Position numbers and translations under genes: made by a program. From the NCBI GenBank assembly GCA_035455185.1, contig DATIFQ010000453.1, forward strand, positions 1 through 17,404: a DNA stretch of 17,404 nucleotides, written 5' to 3'. Shown piece by piece: positions 1 to 6,785 of the stretch. Source of the stretch: JAEHDI01 sp035455185 (GTDB lineage Bacteria > Acidobacteriota > Terriglobia > Bryobacterales > Bryobacteraceae). Under the pieces are notes generated by a model. It ran no database searches and was not told where the DNA came from. It worked only from the letters and a program-made list of their open reading frames with translations. The number at the start of each line of letters is the position of its first letter. Position 1 is the stretch's first letter.

Positions 1-771
1 CGACAACCCGGGGCCCCGCTTCGCCCCGGGTTCAACCTCTTCTCACAGGAGCAGGATATTCAGCTTGGGCGTGAGGCAGCGGCCGAGGTGCGCAAACAGG
101 TGGACGTCGTGGAGAACTCCGAACTCCAGAGTTACATCGCCGAACTGGGTAGCCGCCTCTCCAGAAATCCGGACGCAGGCGCTTATCCTTACAGCTTCAC
201 TCTGGTGAACGACCCTACGCTCAACGCCTTTGCGCTGCCGGGCGGGCCAGTGTTCGTGCACACTGGGATTCTTGCGGCTGCGGAGAACGAAGCGCAACTT
301 GCCGGCGTTATGGCTCACGAAATTTCGCACGTCGCCCTTCGCCACGGCACCAACCAGGCGTCGAAAGCAAACATAGCTCAACTGCCTGCGGTTCTGGCGG
401 GCGCCGCAGTCGGACAAGGGTCGACCTTGGCGCAACTTGCACAGCTTGGCATCGGCCTGGGGTTCAATTCGCTTCTGCTGAAATACTCGCGCGATGCTGA
501 GCGGGAGGCGGATTCTCTGGGAGCGCACCTGATGGCACAGGCTCAATACAACCCGATTGAGATGGCTCGGTTCTTCGAGAAGCTCGAGGCTGAGGGCGGC
601 TCTCGGGCGCCGGATTTTCTCTCCTCGCACCCGAGCCCCGGGAATCGCGTCAAGAATGTGGAGGCCGAGATTCGAACCTTGCCTGCTTCTTCCTATACGG
701 AAGGCACGGGACGGCTCGCTCGAATGAAGGCTCTGGTATCTCAACTTCCGCCGCCGCGCAAGAGGAGCTAA
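1..771 (+). CDS. M48 family zinc metalloprotease, 5'-truncated by window edge
   Basis: This is a peptidase of the M48 (HtpX/Oma1/BepA-like) family, which degrades or quality-controls envelope proteins. The reading frame is open from base 1, so the real start lies outside the window. The GTG at 88 is probably not the start, because the segment before it (NLFSQEQDIQLGREAA) is a conserved family motif. The zinc motif HEISH is encoded at 316-330. The third ligand region EREAD (from about 499) follows about 60 residues later. A Gly/Ala-rich, mildly hydrophobic stretch (about 380-480) lies between them. The C-terminal part has the usual SSHPSPGNR motif. There is no TPR tail after it, so this is the short secreted type, ending at TAA 769-771. 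The signal peptide or lipobox cannot be seen. A perfect 10-bp inverted repeat lies in the linker codons at 5-32. Confidence 0.93.
   Translation, partial: RQPGAPLRPGFNLFSQEQDIQLGREAAAEVRKQVDVVENSELQSYIAELGSRLSRNPDAGAYPYSFTLVNDPTLNAFALPGGPVFVHTGILAAAENEAQLAGVMAHEISHVALRHGTNQASKANIAQLPAVLAGAAVGQGSTLAQLAQLGIGLGFNSLLLKYSRDAEREADSLGAHLMAQAQYNPIEMARFFEKLEAEGGSRAPDFLSSHPSPGNRVKNVEAEIRTLPASSYTEGTGRLARMKALVSQLPPPRKRS
5..32. repeat. GC-rich perfect inverted repeat inside the M48 linker
   Basis: The arms AACCCGGGGC (5-14) and GCCCCGGGTT (23-32) are exact reverse complements with an 8-nt loop. The repeat lies in codons for a Pro/Gly/Arg-rich linker just before the conserved protease domain. It may be codon-driven chance or a small palindromic repeat. 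No second copy was noticed in the window. Confidence 0.5.
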
Positions 772-795
772 GCCCGAGGGTTGTGTTATCGGCCA

Positions 796-824
796 TTGAC
801 CGTGCCTTCACCGTGACGTACACT
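796..824 (+). promoter_or_regulatory. sigma70-type promoter for the aldo/keto reductase gene
   Basis: TTGACC (796-801) and TACACT (819-824) are separated by exactly 17 bp. They match the -35 and -10 consensus at 5/6 and 4/6 positions. The site lies in the 91-bp gap between the M48 stop and the ATG at 863 and points toward that gene. This is a pattern match only. Confidence 0.5.
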
Positions 825-862
825 GCATTTGCCCGGTGAAACGGATTCACGGAGGTGAATGT

Positions 863-1927
863 ATGGGCGTCACGCGGCGCGGGTTTCTAGGCGAGTCGGT
901 TCTCTTGGCCGGAGGGTTCGCGGCCGGCGTGGGTTCGGCGAGCGGTCCCCGGATCCTCAACCAAAACGAAAACATGGAGTACCGGCGCTGCGGGAAAACA
1001 GGACTGATGGTGTCCGCGGTCTGCCTCGGTGGCCATTGGAAGCGCATCGAGACCGTTGTTCCGGATGCGCTGAAGACGAAAAACTGGCTGAACGTCGACG
1101 TCGCCCATGGCGAATTCGCGAAGAACCGCCACGACGTGGTGAGCCGCTGTATCGACGTCGGGATCAATTACATCGACGCCTGCACCGGACCGGAAGTGAT
1201 GGCCTATGCCGCAGCTCTGCGTGGCCGCCGCGACAAGATGTACCTCGGTTACTCCTGGTATGACCGGGAAGTCCGTTACCCGGACTGGCGCTGCACCGAG
1301 AAGTTGCTGCAAGGTTTCGATGATGGCCTTCTCGCCGCCGGACTTGACTACGTGGATCTCTGGCGAATCACCTGCCACGAGCCAGGCGGACAGCACACGT
1401 TCAACGAGTCGGAAGCGCTCGTCACTGCGCTCGACAAGGCGAAACGGCAGGGCAAGGCGCGCTTCACCGGCATCTCCTCCCACGACCGCCGCTGGCTGAA
1501 GATGATGATCGAACAGTACCCGGAGCAGATCGACGTGATCCTCACTCCCTATACTGCCGACAGCAAGGCTCTTTCGAAGGACAGCCTGTTCGACACGGTG
1601 CGGAAGTACGGGGTGGGCGTCTTCGGAATAAAGCCGTTCGCCAGCAATGCGCTGTTCCAGGGGGACAGCAGGCCGGGCGGTCCTCACGCCGAAGAGGACA
1701 ATCGACGCGCACGGCTCGCCCTCCGTTATGTGCTGGGAAATGCCGCGATCACCGCGCCGATTCCTGGGATGGTCAATATCGAGCAGGTGGACAATGCCGC
1801 GAAAGCGGTCATGGAGCGCCGCCAACTCGATGAGAAAGAGACGGCCGACCTCAAGCAGGCCGCGGGAGAGATGTGGGCCAATCTTCCGGACCACTACGAG
1901 TGGCTTAAGAACTGGGAATACGTGTAG
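863..1927 (+). CDS. Tat-exported aldo/keto reductase-like protein with degenerate active site
   Basis: The ATG at 863 is chosen because GGAGGT (851-856) lies 6 nt upstream. An in-frame start at 836 would put extra residues before the signal. The 354-residue product begins with a twin-arginine signal (TRRGFLG, residues 4-10, then a hydrophobic run to about 27), so export by the Tat system is expected. From residue 38 it follows the aldo/keto reductase barrel: MEYRRCGKTGLMVSAVCLGG, GINYIDAC, DLWRITCH, a late IKPFASN, and IPGMVNIEQVDNAAKA. Asp105 and His172 fit two members of the usual Asp-Tyr-Lys-His tetrad. The expected Tyr about five residues after Asp105 is absent (DACTGP), and the expected Thr-Lys is GY (129-130). 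NADP-dependent reductase activity is therefore doubtful. A similar exported family is common in acidobacteria and planctomycetes, with no role known to me. The gene stops exactly against the convergent PepSY gene. Confidence 0.88.
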   Translation: MGVTRRGFLGESVLLAGGFAAGVGSASGPRILNQNENMEYRRCGKTGLMVSAVCLGGHWKRIETVVPDALKTKNWLNVDVAHGEFAKNRHDVVSRCIDVGINYIDACTGPEVMAYAAALRGRRDKMYLGYSWYDREVRYPDWRCTEKLLQGFDDGLLAAGLDYVDLWRITCHEPGGQHTFNESEALVTALDKAKRQGKARFTGISSHDRRWLKMMIEQYPEQIDVILTPYTADSKALSKDSLFDTVRKYGVGVFGIKPFASNALFQGDSRPGGPHAEEDNRRARLALRYVLGNAAITAPIPGMVNIEQVDNAAKAVMERRQLDEKETADLKQAAGEMWANLPDHYEWLKNWEYV

Positions 1928-2608
1928 CTACAGAATCCAGCGGAAGCCGATAACGAACAGTCCGCAGCTCGCGAGGCCCAGTCCCAGCGCAAGCGCGCCG
2001 AACCGGCGCTTCGGTTTCAGGCGCCACCACATATAGAGGCTGCTCACGACCATCAGGATCATGCCTACTGCCAGGGCATCCATGGAAAGCGCCCACACTG
2101 TGGTCAAAGCCCAGTCGCGGTCGTTCCTCGAGTCGGCCATCCGGACGCCCGTGAACGTGTGGAGAACGTGCAGGACGCCCCACATGTTGATATCAGTGCG
2201 ATGGACGGTGGCGACATTTCGCTGAAGGTCCGTCTGGATTTCGAACATGCGCCCGGGCCGGCCGGCTCGGAAGTCGAAACAGCTCAGATCGGTGCGCGTA
2301 TTCGTCCAGTCGATTTCACCCTCGATTCCGAGCTGCCGCAGGATGTCCTTGGCTTGGGCAAGGTCGCCTCCCGGGGGTGGAGGCTGAATCGGCCGCACAA
2401 AGTCGGACTGCCGCCGGTTCGGCCAGAACTCCGCGAACTTCCAGCCGGAGTGATTCAGTAACAATCCAGTGAAGGAAAACAGCCACAGAAAGAACAGAAG
2501 GTAGAGGCCGATATAGAAGTGGAGCTTGCGGTTCCACACTTCGAAGGCGTCCACCAAACGGCGGGAGAGCGTCTTGCTGACGGCCAGTTGTTCAACGGAC
2601 GAGGGCAT
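1928..2608 (-). CDS. PepSY-type membrane protein, second of a pair
   Basis: This 226-residue protein has three predicted membrane helices (about 31-51, 172-195 and 203-222) flanking a roughly 120-residue soluble region. That is the layout of PepSY-associated TM proteins, a family often linked to iron or flavin-dependent redox chemistry at the membrane. Histidines sit where such proteins may ligate haem: H30 at the head of helix 1 (KLHFYIGLY), H53 after it, and H147/H150 (VLHVLHTFTG) before helix 2. The ATG at 2608 is preferred over the longer frame starting at 2701, because the extra 31 residues are upstream-gene coding read in another frame. It overlaps the upstream PepSY gene by 17 bp, so translational coupling is likely. 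Its TAG stop abuts the TAG of the convergent aldo/keto reductase-like gene. The substrate is unknown. Confidence 0.85.
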   Translation of the reverse strand: MPSSVEQLAVSKTLSRRLVDAFEVWNRKLHFYIGLYLLFFLWLFSFTGLLLNHSGWKFAEFWPNRRQSDFVRPIQPPPPGGDLAQAKDILRQLGIEGEIDWTNTRTDLSCFDFRAGRPGRMFEIQTDLQRNVATVHRTDINMWGVLHVLHTFTGVRMADSRNDRDWALTTVWALSMDALAVGMILMVVSSLYMWWRLKPKRRFGALALGLGLASCGLFVIGFRWIL

Positions 2609-3221
2609 AGATAACTCCAAAGAACGACGTGGCGCCGGCGGCGATGAGAACAAGCCCGATGCGACGCTCGGCGCGCAAGACCGCCCACAAATAGATCCCA
2701 CTGACGGAGAGGAACAGAACTAGCCAGACCGTCGCGTCGGCAAGCCATTTCCACACGCGCATGGGAAACCAGTTCATGCGGATCGCGACAAGGTGGGGGC
2801 CGGGTGCCTTGTGAAGCGTGACGAGCGCATCCCAAATGCCCGTCGTGCGCGTGGAGACGAGCGCGGTGCGGGTTTCAAGGTTGATATCGACCGTGGTTTC
2901 CCGGCCGGGGACAATCACCGGGATCACAAGACGCCGCTCGTTGCGGATGTGCCGGATGACGGTAACCTCACCGGCGACGCCGAGCGGGTCAAGCACTGCG
3001 CGCACAGCGTCCACCCTCTTCCGACCATCGAGGTTCTCGACGCCGTTCGGAATAAGCACTCCAGTGACCGTGCGCGGAGGACCGGGTTCGGGCGCCACCC
3101 CCGGCAACCAGGAATGCACCAGGAAGAATACACTCACCGCGAAAACCAGGACAAAAGGGGCAAGAAACAACCCAATGTACAGGTGCAGATCGCGGGTAAC
3201 GGTATAGAAGCGTTTGTTCAT
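2592..3221 (-). CDS. PepSY-type membrane protein, first of a pair
   Basis: This 209-residue protein has the same architecture as the downstream gene. Helix 1 is about 14-37 (LHLYIGLFLAPFVLVFAVSV). A soluble domain of about 120 residues follows, with the pattern VDAVRAVLDPLGVAGEV typical of PepSY-like folds. Helices 2 and 3 are about 159-181 and 187-207. H13, H36, H137 and H143 occupy positions equivalent to the histidines of the partner (LHLYIG, LVHSW, LHKAPGPH). The start MNKRF at 3221 is chosen because the sequence before it has no membrane or domain signal; the ribosome binding site is weak. The two proteins probably work as a heterodimer or as the two halves of a larger PepSY_TM protein. 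No TonB receptor or siderophore gene is adjacent, so an iron role is only suggested. Confidence 0.83.
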   Translation of the reverse strand: MNKRFYTVTRDLHLYIGLFLAPFVLVFAVSVFFLVHSWLPGVAPEPGPPRTVTGVLIPNGVENLDGRKRVDAVRAVLDPLGVAGEVTVIRHIRNERRLVIPVIVPGRETTVDINLETRTALVSTRTTGIWDALVTLHKAPGPHLVAIRMNWFPMRVWKWLADATVWLVLFLSVSGIYLWAVLRAERRIGLVLIAAGATSFFGVIYALVR

Positions 3222-3595
3222 AGCAGCGGCAGTACACCCTCGGGAACTGCCGGTACCGCACAACCGGCGTGCGGATCCTTCGTAGCTGAGTCAGTGACGA
3301 ACCAAGTGGTCATTAATGTGACCATCCCCTATTATCGCGACTAGCGCAAGCGCTTTGTTTGCCTGAGCAAACGGCGATTCCGGGTGGCAAAGTCCAGTCT
3401 CGCGCACGATGTAGGGGGTGAGCCTGGTACTGCCGGGAGCGTACCTTCGTCCCAGAAGGTTAACCGGCCGAAAGAACTCCACCCTGAGACTAGAGTACTG
3501 GCAATACCTCCGTGTTGAGTTCTATCACAAAACTAACCAGTGTTCCATTGATCGGAGGGGGCAGTGGCCTTACGCTACCGGTGAGAGGTCGGCGA
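3222..3595. other. 374-bp divergent intergenic region with clustered dyads
   Basis: No convincing gene is present between the PepSY operon and the coiled-coil gene. The region carries three short inverted repeats within 66 bp: TGGTCA-N6-TGACCA (3307-3324), AGCGC-AA-GCGCT (3343-3354) and GTTTGC-N4-GCAAAC (3357-3372). A minus-strand -10-like GATAAT lies at 3331-3336 between the first two, but no matching -35 is seen at 16-18 bp. Regulation of the PepSY pair from here is plausible. The remainder (3373-3595) shows nothing clear. A GGAGGGG run at 3554-3560 is followed by an out-of-frame GTG. Confidence 0.55.
3307..3324. promoter_or_regulatory. operator-like dyad TGGTCA-N6-TGACCA
   Basis: This is a perfect 6-bp inverted repeat with a 6-bp AT-rich spacer, the geometry expected for a dimeric helix-turn-helix repressor or activator. 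It lies about 85 bp upstream of the PepSY start at 3221, next to a GATAAT element. No regulator gene is adjacent, so the cognate factor is unknown. Confidence 0.35.
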
Positions 3596-4426
3596 ATGGA
3601 TTCGCTACAGAATGAAAGGACGAAGGGGTCGTCTGTCAGAGGGGGCGGCGAAGCCGACGTCATTGTCCGGGTCGACCGGGTTAAGACGGAAGAGGACGCC
3701 GCCGCCACACGAATGCGGCTTCGGAAACTTGCGGAACAGATTGCGCAAGGAGTGACAAGCTGCTGGTCTGAGGCGGCAAACGACGCGAACCGGCTGGCCC
3801 CGATTGACCAAGAGAAACTTGCGCAGTTGTCGACCCATCTGCGCAATGTGTCCGCCGATGTTCGGGATCTCCGGTCCGAACATGAACTTAAGGTCGAGCG
3901 GACGGAAAACCTGGCCCAGAACCAGGAAGATCTGTCGGCCCGGCTGGCGCTCTCGGAGGAGAGATTTCTGGAGGTCGCGACGATCACCCGGCGCATCGAA
4001 AAAAGCATGCGTCGGGCGACGGAAGCACAGGAAGAACTTCGCGAGCAAATCGTGAACCAGTACGCGGCAATCTGCAGACTGGAGCAGGCCGTCAGGACTC
4101 ACACCGAGTCGATCGAGAATCGTCTTACGGACGCTGTCGCCCAGATCGCTCACCGCGTCGAATCAGTGGTACGGGCTCAGGAGGTTCACGCGGATACAAT
4201 CGCCAAGCTTGGTGCGGCATGGTCACACATTAACGACCTTCAGCAGTCGTTCGAGCAACGGGTGGAAGGGCAGGCTCGGGCGATCCAGTCAATTCACTCT
4301 GCTACGCGAGCCCAGGCGGCCCTTTGGGCAGAACTCAAGTTGACGGCTGTCCACGTCAGGGAGGCGATCAGGATTCCTTCTGGCGAACTGCTCACCCCCT
4401 CTGAAACAGACCTGGAAAGGCTGTAA
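3596..4426 (+). CDS. Coiled-coil protein of unknown function
   Basis: I do not recognise this protein. The ATG at 3596 (MDSLQNERTK) gives 276 residues. The frame extends up to a GTG at 3512, but that region is intergenic in character and has no good ribosome binding site. After a short Gly/Arg/Ser-rich N-terminus, nearly the whole protein is predicted helical with heptad-like spacing of Leu/Val/Ile/Ala among Glu, Arg, Gln and His, for example in the stretches at about residues 70-150 and 160-250. No signal peptide, membrane segment or catalytic motif is visible. The composition (many Ala/Glu/Arg/Gln, repeated 'RAQ' and 'ENL/ENR' elements) recalls cytoplasmic scaffolds or the signalling coiled coil of chemoreceptors, but without the receptor hairpin tip. 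The PilZ gene begins 113 bp downstream on the same strand, so the two may be co-transcribed. Confidence 0.8.
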   Translation: MDSLQNERTKGSSVRGGGEADVIVRVDRVKTEEDAAATRMRLRKLAEQIAQGVTSCWSEAANDANRLAPIDQEKLAQLSTHLRNVSADVRDLRSEHELKVERTENLAQNQEDLSARLALSEERFLEVATITRRIEKSMRRATEAQEELREQIVNQYAAICRLEQAVRTHTESIENRLTDAVAQIAHRVESVVRAQEVHADTIAKLGAAWSHINDLQQSFEQRVEGQARAIQSIHSATRAQAALWAELKLTAVHVREAIRIPSGELLTPSETDLERL

Positions 4427-4501
4427 GATGTGGACCGGGTCGACGTTTCTAAGTAAGAGGGATGCGTTGTAATGAACGAGGCGAAGTGGAGCCACGGAGG
4501 A

Positions 4502-4533
4502 CCGGGCTAGATTTCCCATAAGAACCAGCCCGG
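4502..4533 (+). repeat. Inverted repeat just ahead of the PilZ gene
   Basis: CCGGGCT (4502-4508) and AGCCCGG (4527-4533) are perfect 7-bp arms around an 18-nt loop. The repeat ends 6 nt before the likely PilZ ATG (4540) and touches the alternative GTG (4534). In the mRNA it would occlude the region where a ribosome binding site is expected. There is no T-tract, so it is not a classical terminator. Confidence 0.35.
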
Positions 4534-4539
4534 GTGCGT

Positions 4540-4956
4540 ATGTTTACAACGAGGAAAAAAGAGGAGCTGCAGCGGTCAGACACGACGGAAGGTCCGACGC
4601 CCGTGTCGAGGGCAACACCAGATCGCAGGACAAGCGGCCGGTTCCCGATCGTGCGTGACGTTCGCTACAAAATAGTAAGGTCAAAGGGAACTTCGGAGGT
4701 CGGAGAAGGCAAGACAGTGGACATCAGCAGCACCGGGGTGTTGTTCACGGCTGAGACGCCCCTGCCGCTTGGCAAGCAATTGGAACTGTCGATCAGTTGG
4801 CCCGCACAGCTCCGCGGCAAGTGCTCGCTGAAACTTGTCGCCCGCGGCCGGATTGTCCGCTGCCAAGGCACAGCCGTTGCCATCGAAATCGATGCCCACG
4901 AGTTCCGCACAGCCGGACGAGAAGGAACGTTGCCGCGCGAAGCACAGCCTTCGTGA
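4540..4956 (+). CDS. PilZ-domain protein (predicted c-di-GMP receptor)
   Basis: This is a stand-alone PilZ protein of 138 residues, expected to bind cyclic di-GMP and pass the signal to a partner by conformational change. Both signature motifs are intact: RxxxR as RTSGR (residues 30-34), and D/NxSxxG as DISSTG (61-66) about 30 residues later. The beta-barrel pattern follows (GVLFTAETPLPLGKQLELSI, then KLVARGRIVRC and AVAIEI). The N-terminal 29 residues are charged and probably disordered. ATG 4540 is preferred to GTG 4534; they differ by two residues, and neither has a strong ribosome binding site. The neighbouring coiled-coil gene upstream is a possible partner, but nothing in the sequence ties it to motility, cellulose or pili. 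Confidence 0.9.
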   Translation: MFTTRKKEELQRSDTTEGPTPVSRATPDRRTSGRFPIVRDVRYKIVRSKGTSEVGEGKTVDISSTGVLFTAETPLPLGKQLELSISWPAQLRGKCSLKLVARGRIVRCQGTAVAIEIDAHEFRTAGREGTLPREAQPS

Positions 4957-4974
4957 TTATTGGCAGGCGTCGGC

Positions 4975-6624
4975 TTAGCCGATGTTGATCAGTTCCTGCA
5001 TCCGGGGCTGCTGCTCGAACGACATCGAATACGCCTTCTCGATCTTTTCGCGGAATGTCGGACCGGCGTTGTAAGCGCAGAACGGATAGAGTTGGCCGTT
5101 CGGGGCCGCGTAATGGATGACGCAGCGGCGCACGCGCTCGACGTCGTAGTTGTAGACGTCCATGAAGTGCATGCTGGCCACCATCAGCGTTTTATAGGAG
5201 AATTCCTGTTTCTCCATCTCACCGCGGCCGTACTTCTTGTCCACCAGACCTTGGAGCGTCTGTAGGAACCGCTGGAACGTCAGCCCCTCGGGCGCCCGGT
5301 CTTCGTGGTAGTGCTTCCGAAGCGAGTTCCACGCCGAAATCTTTGACCAGAACTTGATCCGTCGCTGTTCCGCCCGGCGTGCGAGCATGTCGATGTCCTG
5401 GAGCATCGCGCCGATGTCGACGAACCGGGTGATCGGCGTCGCGTGCTTGTTCTTGTCAACGAACATGTAGGTGCCCATCGAGCAGTGCGGATGGGGCGTG
5501 AGTGTCGGAACCGTCTCGCCGCGGAGCGCCGCGATCAGCTTCGAGAAGGGGCTTACGCACGACAGTGGGAACCAGTCGTTATAAGGATCGGCCAGGCCGG
5601 TCTGCTCGCGAACCGCGTGGGCGAAATCAGACTGCGTGAAGCGCTTCTCCTCAAGCTCTGCTTTCGAGATTCGCCCGCAGAAACTCACCGGCTGGAAGCT
5701 AATGGCGCTCACCACATCGATGTTGTCGATCGCGAGCCGGACGATGTCGCCGATCTGGTGGTCATTGATGCCCTTCACGATCGTCGGCACGAAACAGATC
5801 TTCATCCCAGCCTTGCGGACGTTGTCGATGCATTTCAGCTTCATTTCGAACAACGACTCGCCGCGGGTCCGCTTATAGATGTCATCGCAAACACCGTCGA
5901 ACTGGAGGTACAGCGTGTGCAGACCCGCCTCCCCACACTGCTGGGCGAATTCGGGATCCGTAAACTTGAGGCCGTTTGTGGCGGCCTGGAGCTGAGTGAA
6001 GCCCATCTCCTTCGCCATCTTCAGCACGTCGACGAACCGCGGGTAGATGGTCGGCTCGCCTCCGGAAAACTGAACGACGCGGCCCGAAACGGGACGCTGG
6101 TCACGCAGCGTCTGAAGCATCTTGCGGACTTCGTCGAAGGTCGGTTCGTAGAGGTAACCGGCGGCGTTGGCGTTGGCGAAGCAGACCGGGCAGGTGAGGT
6201 TGCACCGGTTGGTGAGGTCGACGTTGGCGAGAACCGTGTGGCTGGTGTGCATGGAGCACAGCCCGCACTGGTCCGGGCAGTTCGTGGCCTCCGGCACCGC
6301 GGGGTTCTCGATGCCCCTTCCGTCGCCGAAGGTCCACTCCTCCATCTTGAGGTAAAGCTTTACGTCAGAGTAGATCACATCCCGAAAGAGGCCGTGTTCG
6401 GGGCAGGTCTTCTCCATGATGACCTTGCCGTCTTCCTCGAACAGGACGGCCTCGATCTTGCCAGTGCACTCCGGGCAGAGCGAGATAGTCAGCTTCGGAA
6501 GGCCCTTGGGGACCGACGGGATTGCCGAGCCGGTGTAGGTGGTTCTCGGTTGGATGACTTGGAACTCCGCTGCTTTGCCGGGTGCGAATGTGGCAGTACT
6601 CACGATCGGTTCCTCCACCAGCAT
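4975..6624 (-). CDS. Radical SAM protein related to archaeal tetraether synthase (Tes-like, COG1964 type), paralog A
   Basis: This is a radical SAM enzyme of 549 residues with several metal sites. The radical SAM cluster motif is CNLTCPVC (C141, C145, C148), followed by SGGE (187-190) for SAM binding. N-terminal to it are CPEC (C50, C53) with CPEHG (C74), and CPDQCGLC (C116, C120, C123) followed by MHTSHT. C-terminal candidates are C381, C501 and C516. This order, including CPxxCGLC directly before the radical SAM motif, is the one I recall for archaeal Tes (MJ0619), which joins lipid tails by C-C bonds and carries extra iron sites. In an acidobacterium, coupling of iso-branched acyl or alkyl tails into membrane-spanning lipids is a reasonable inference. 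Start: ATG 6624 is the longest frame, but GTG 6603 has GGAGG 8 nt upstream and may be the true start (542 residues). The TAA stop lies in a small TCGGC-TTA-GCCGA dyad. Confidence 0.88.
   Translation of the reverse strand: MLVEEPIVSTATFAPGKAAEFQVIQPRTTYTGSAIPSVPKGLPKLTISLCPECTGKIEAVLFEEDGKVIMEKTCPEHGLFRDVIYSDVKLYLKMEEWTFGDGRGIENPAVPEATNCPDQCGLCSMHTSHTVLANVDLTNRCNLTCPVCFANANAAGYLYEPTFDEVRKMLQTLRDQRPVSGRVVQFSGGEPTIYPRFVDVLKMAKEMGFTQLQAATNGLKFTDPEFAQQCGEAGLHTLYLQFDGVCDDIYKRTRGESLFEMKLKCIDNVRKAGMKICFVPTIVKGINDHQIGDIVRLAIDNIDVVSAISFQPVSFCGRISKAELEEKRFTQSDFAHAVREQTGLADPYNDWFPLSCVSPFSKLIAALRGETVPTLTPHPHCSMGTYMFVDKNKHATPITRFVDIGAMLQDIDMLARRAEQRRIKFWSKISAWNSLRKHYHEDRAPEGLTFQRFLQTLQGLVDKKYGRGEMEKQEFSYKTLMVASMHFMDVYNYDVERVRRCVIHYAAPNGQLYPFCAYNAGPTFREKIEKAYSMSFEQQPRMQELINIG
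6612..6616 (-). promoter_or_regulatory. Ribosome binding site favouring a GTG start for paralog A
   Basis: The minus strand reads GGAGG here, 8 nt before GTG at 6603-6601 (codon 8 of the longest frame). The ATG at 6624 has only an AGGAG 13 nt upstream. The GTG therefore has the better initiation context. Both starts precede all conserved motifs. Confidence 0.45.
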
Positions 6625-6752
6625 TTCGGGGCTGAATCTCCTGTTTTCAGGTCAACTCCAGTCTAATCATTCCCTTGCAGGCGCACTACCGGTTTAAGTC
6701 AAACGGTTTCAGGGGCCGTGCGGACGGCGATTTCCGGGGGTTGAACGGTCAC

Positions 6753-6778
6753 GGGCGGCTGCGAACTGCAGCCCGCCC
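6753..6778 (-). repeat. Second hairpin downstream of the terminator
   Basis: GGGCGGCTGC (6753-6762) pairs with GCAGCC-C-GCCC (6768-6778), giving a 10-bp stem with one bulged C and a 5-nt loop. It has no T-tract on the minus strand. It lies 7 bp beyond the T-tract of the terminator and upstream of paralog A. It may be a backup terminator stem or a leader structure of the paralog A mRNA. Confidence 0.35.
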
Positions 6779-6785
6779 CTCCCCA

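Noticed and set aside
887..1894. Minus-strand open frame of 335 codons opposite the aldo/keto reductase-like gene
   Set aside because: Composition typical of a mirror frame; the plus strand has promoter, Shine-Dalgarno, Tat signal and family motifs.
5443..6666. Long plus-strand open frame of 407 codons opposite radical SAM paralog A
   Set aside because: Its sequence is the low-information mirror of a high-GC gene, and the minus-strand protein has complete conserved metal motifs.
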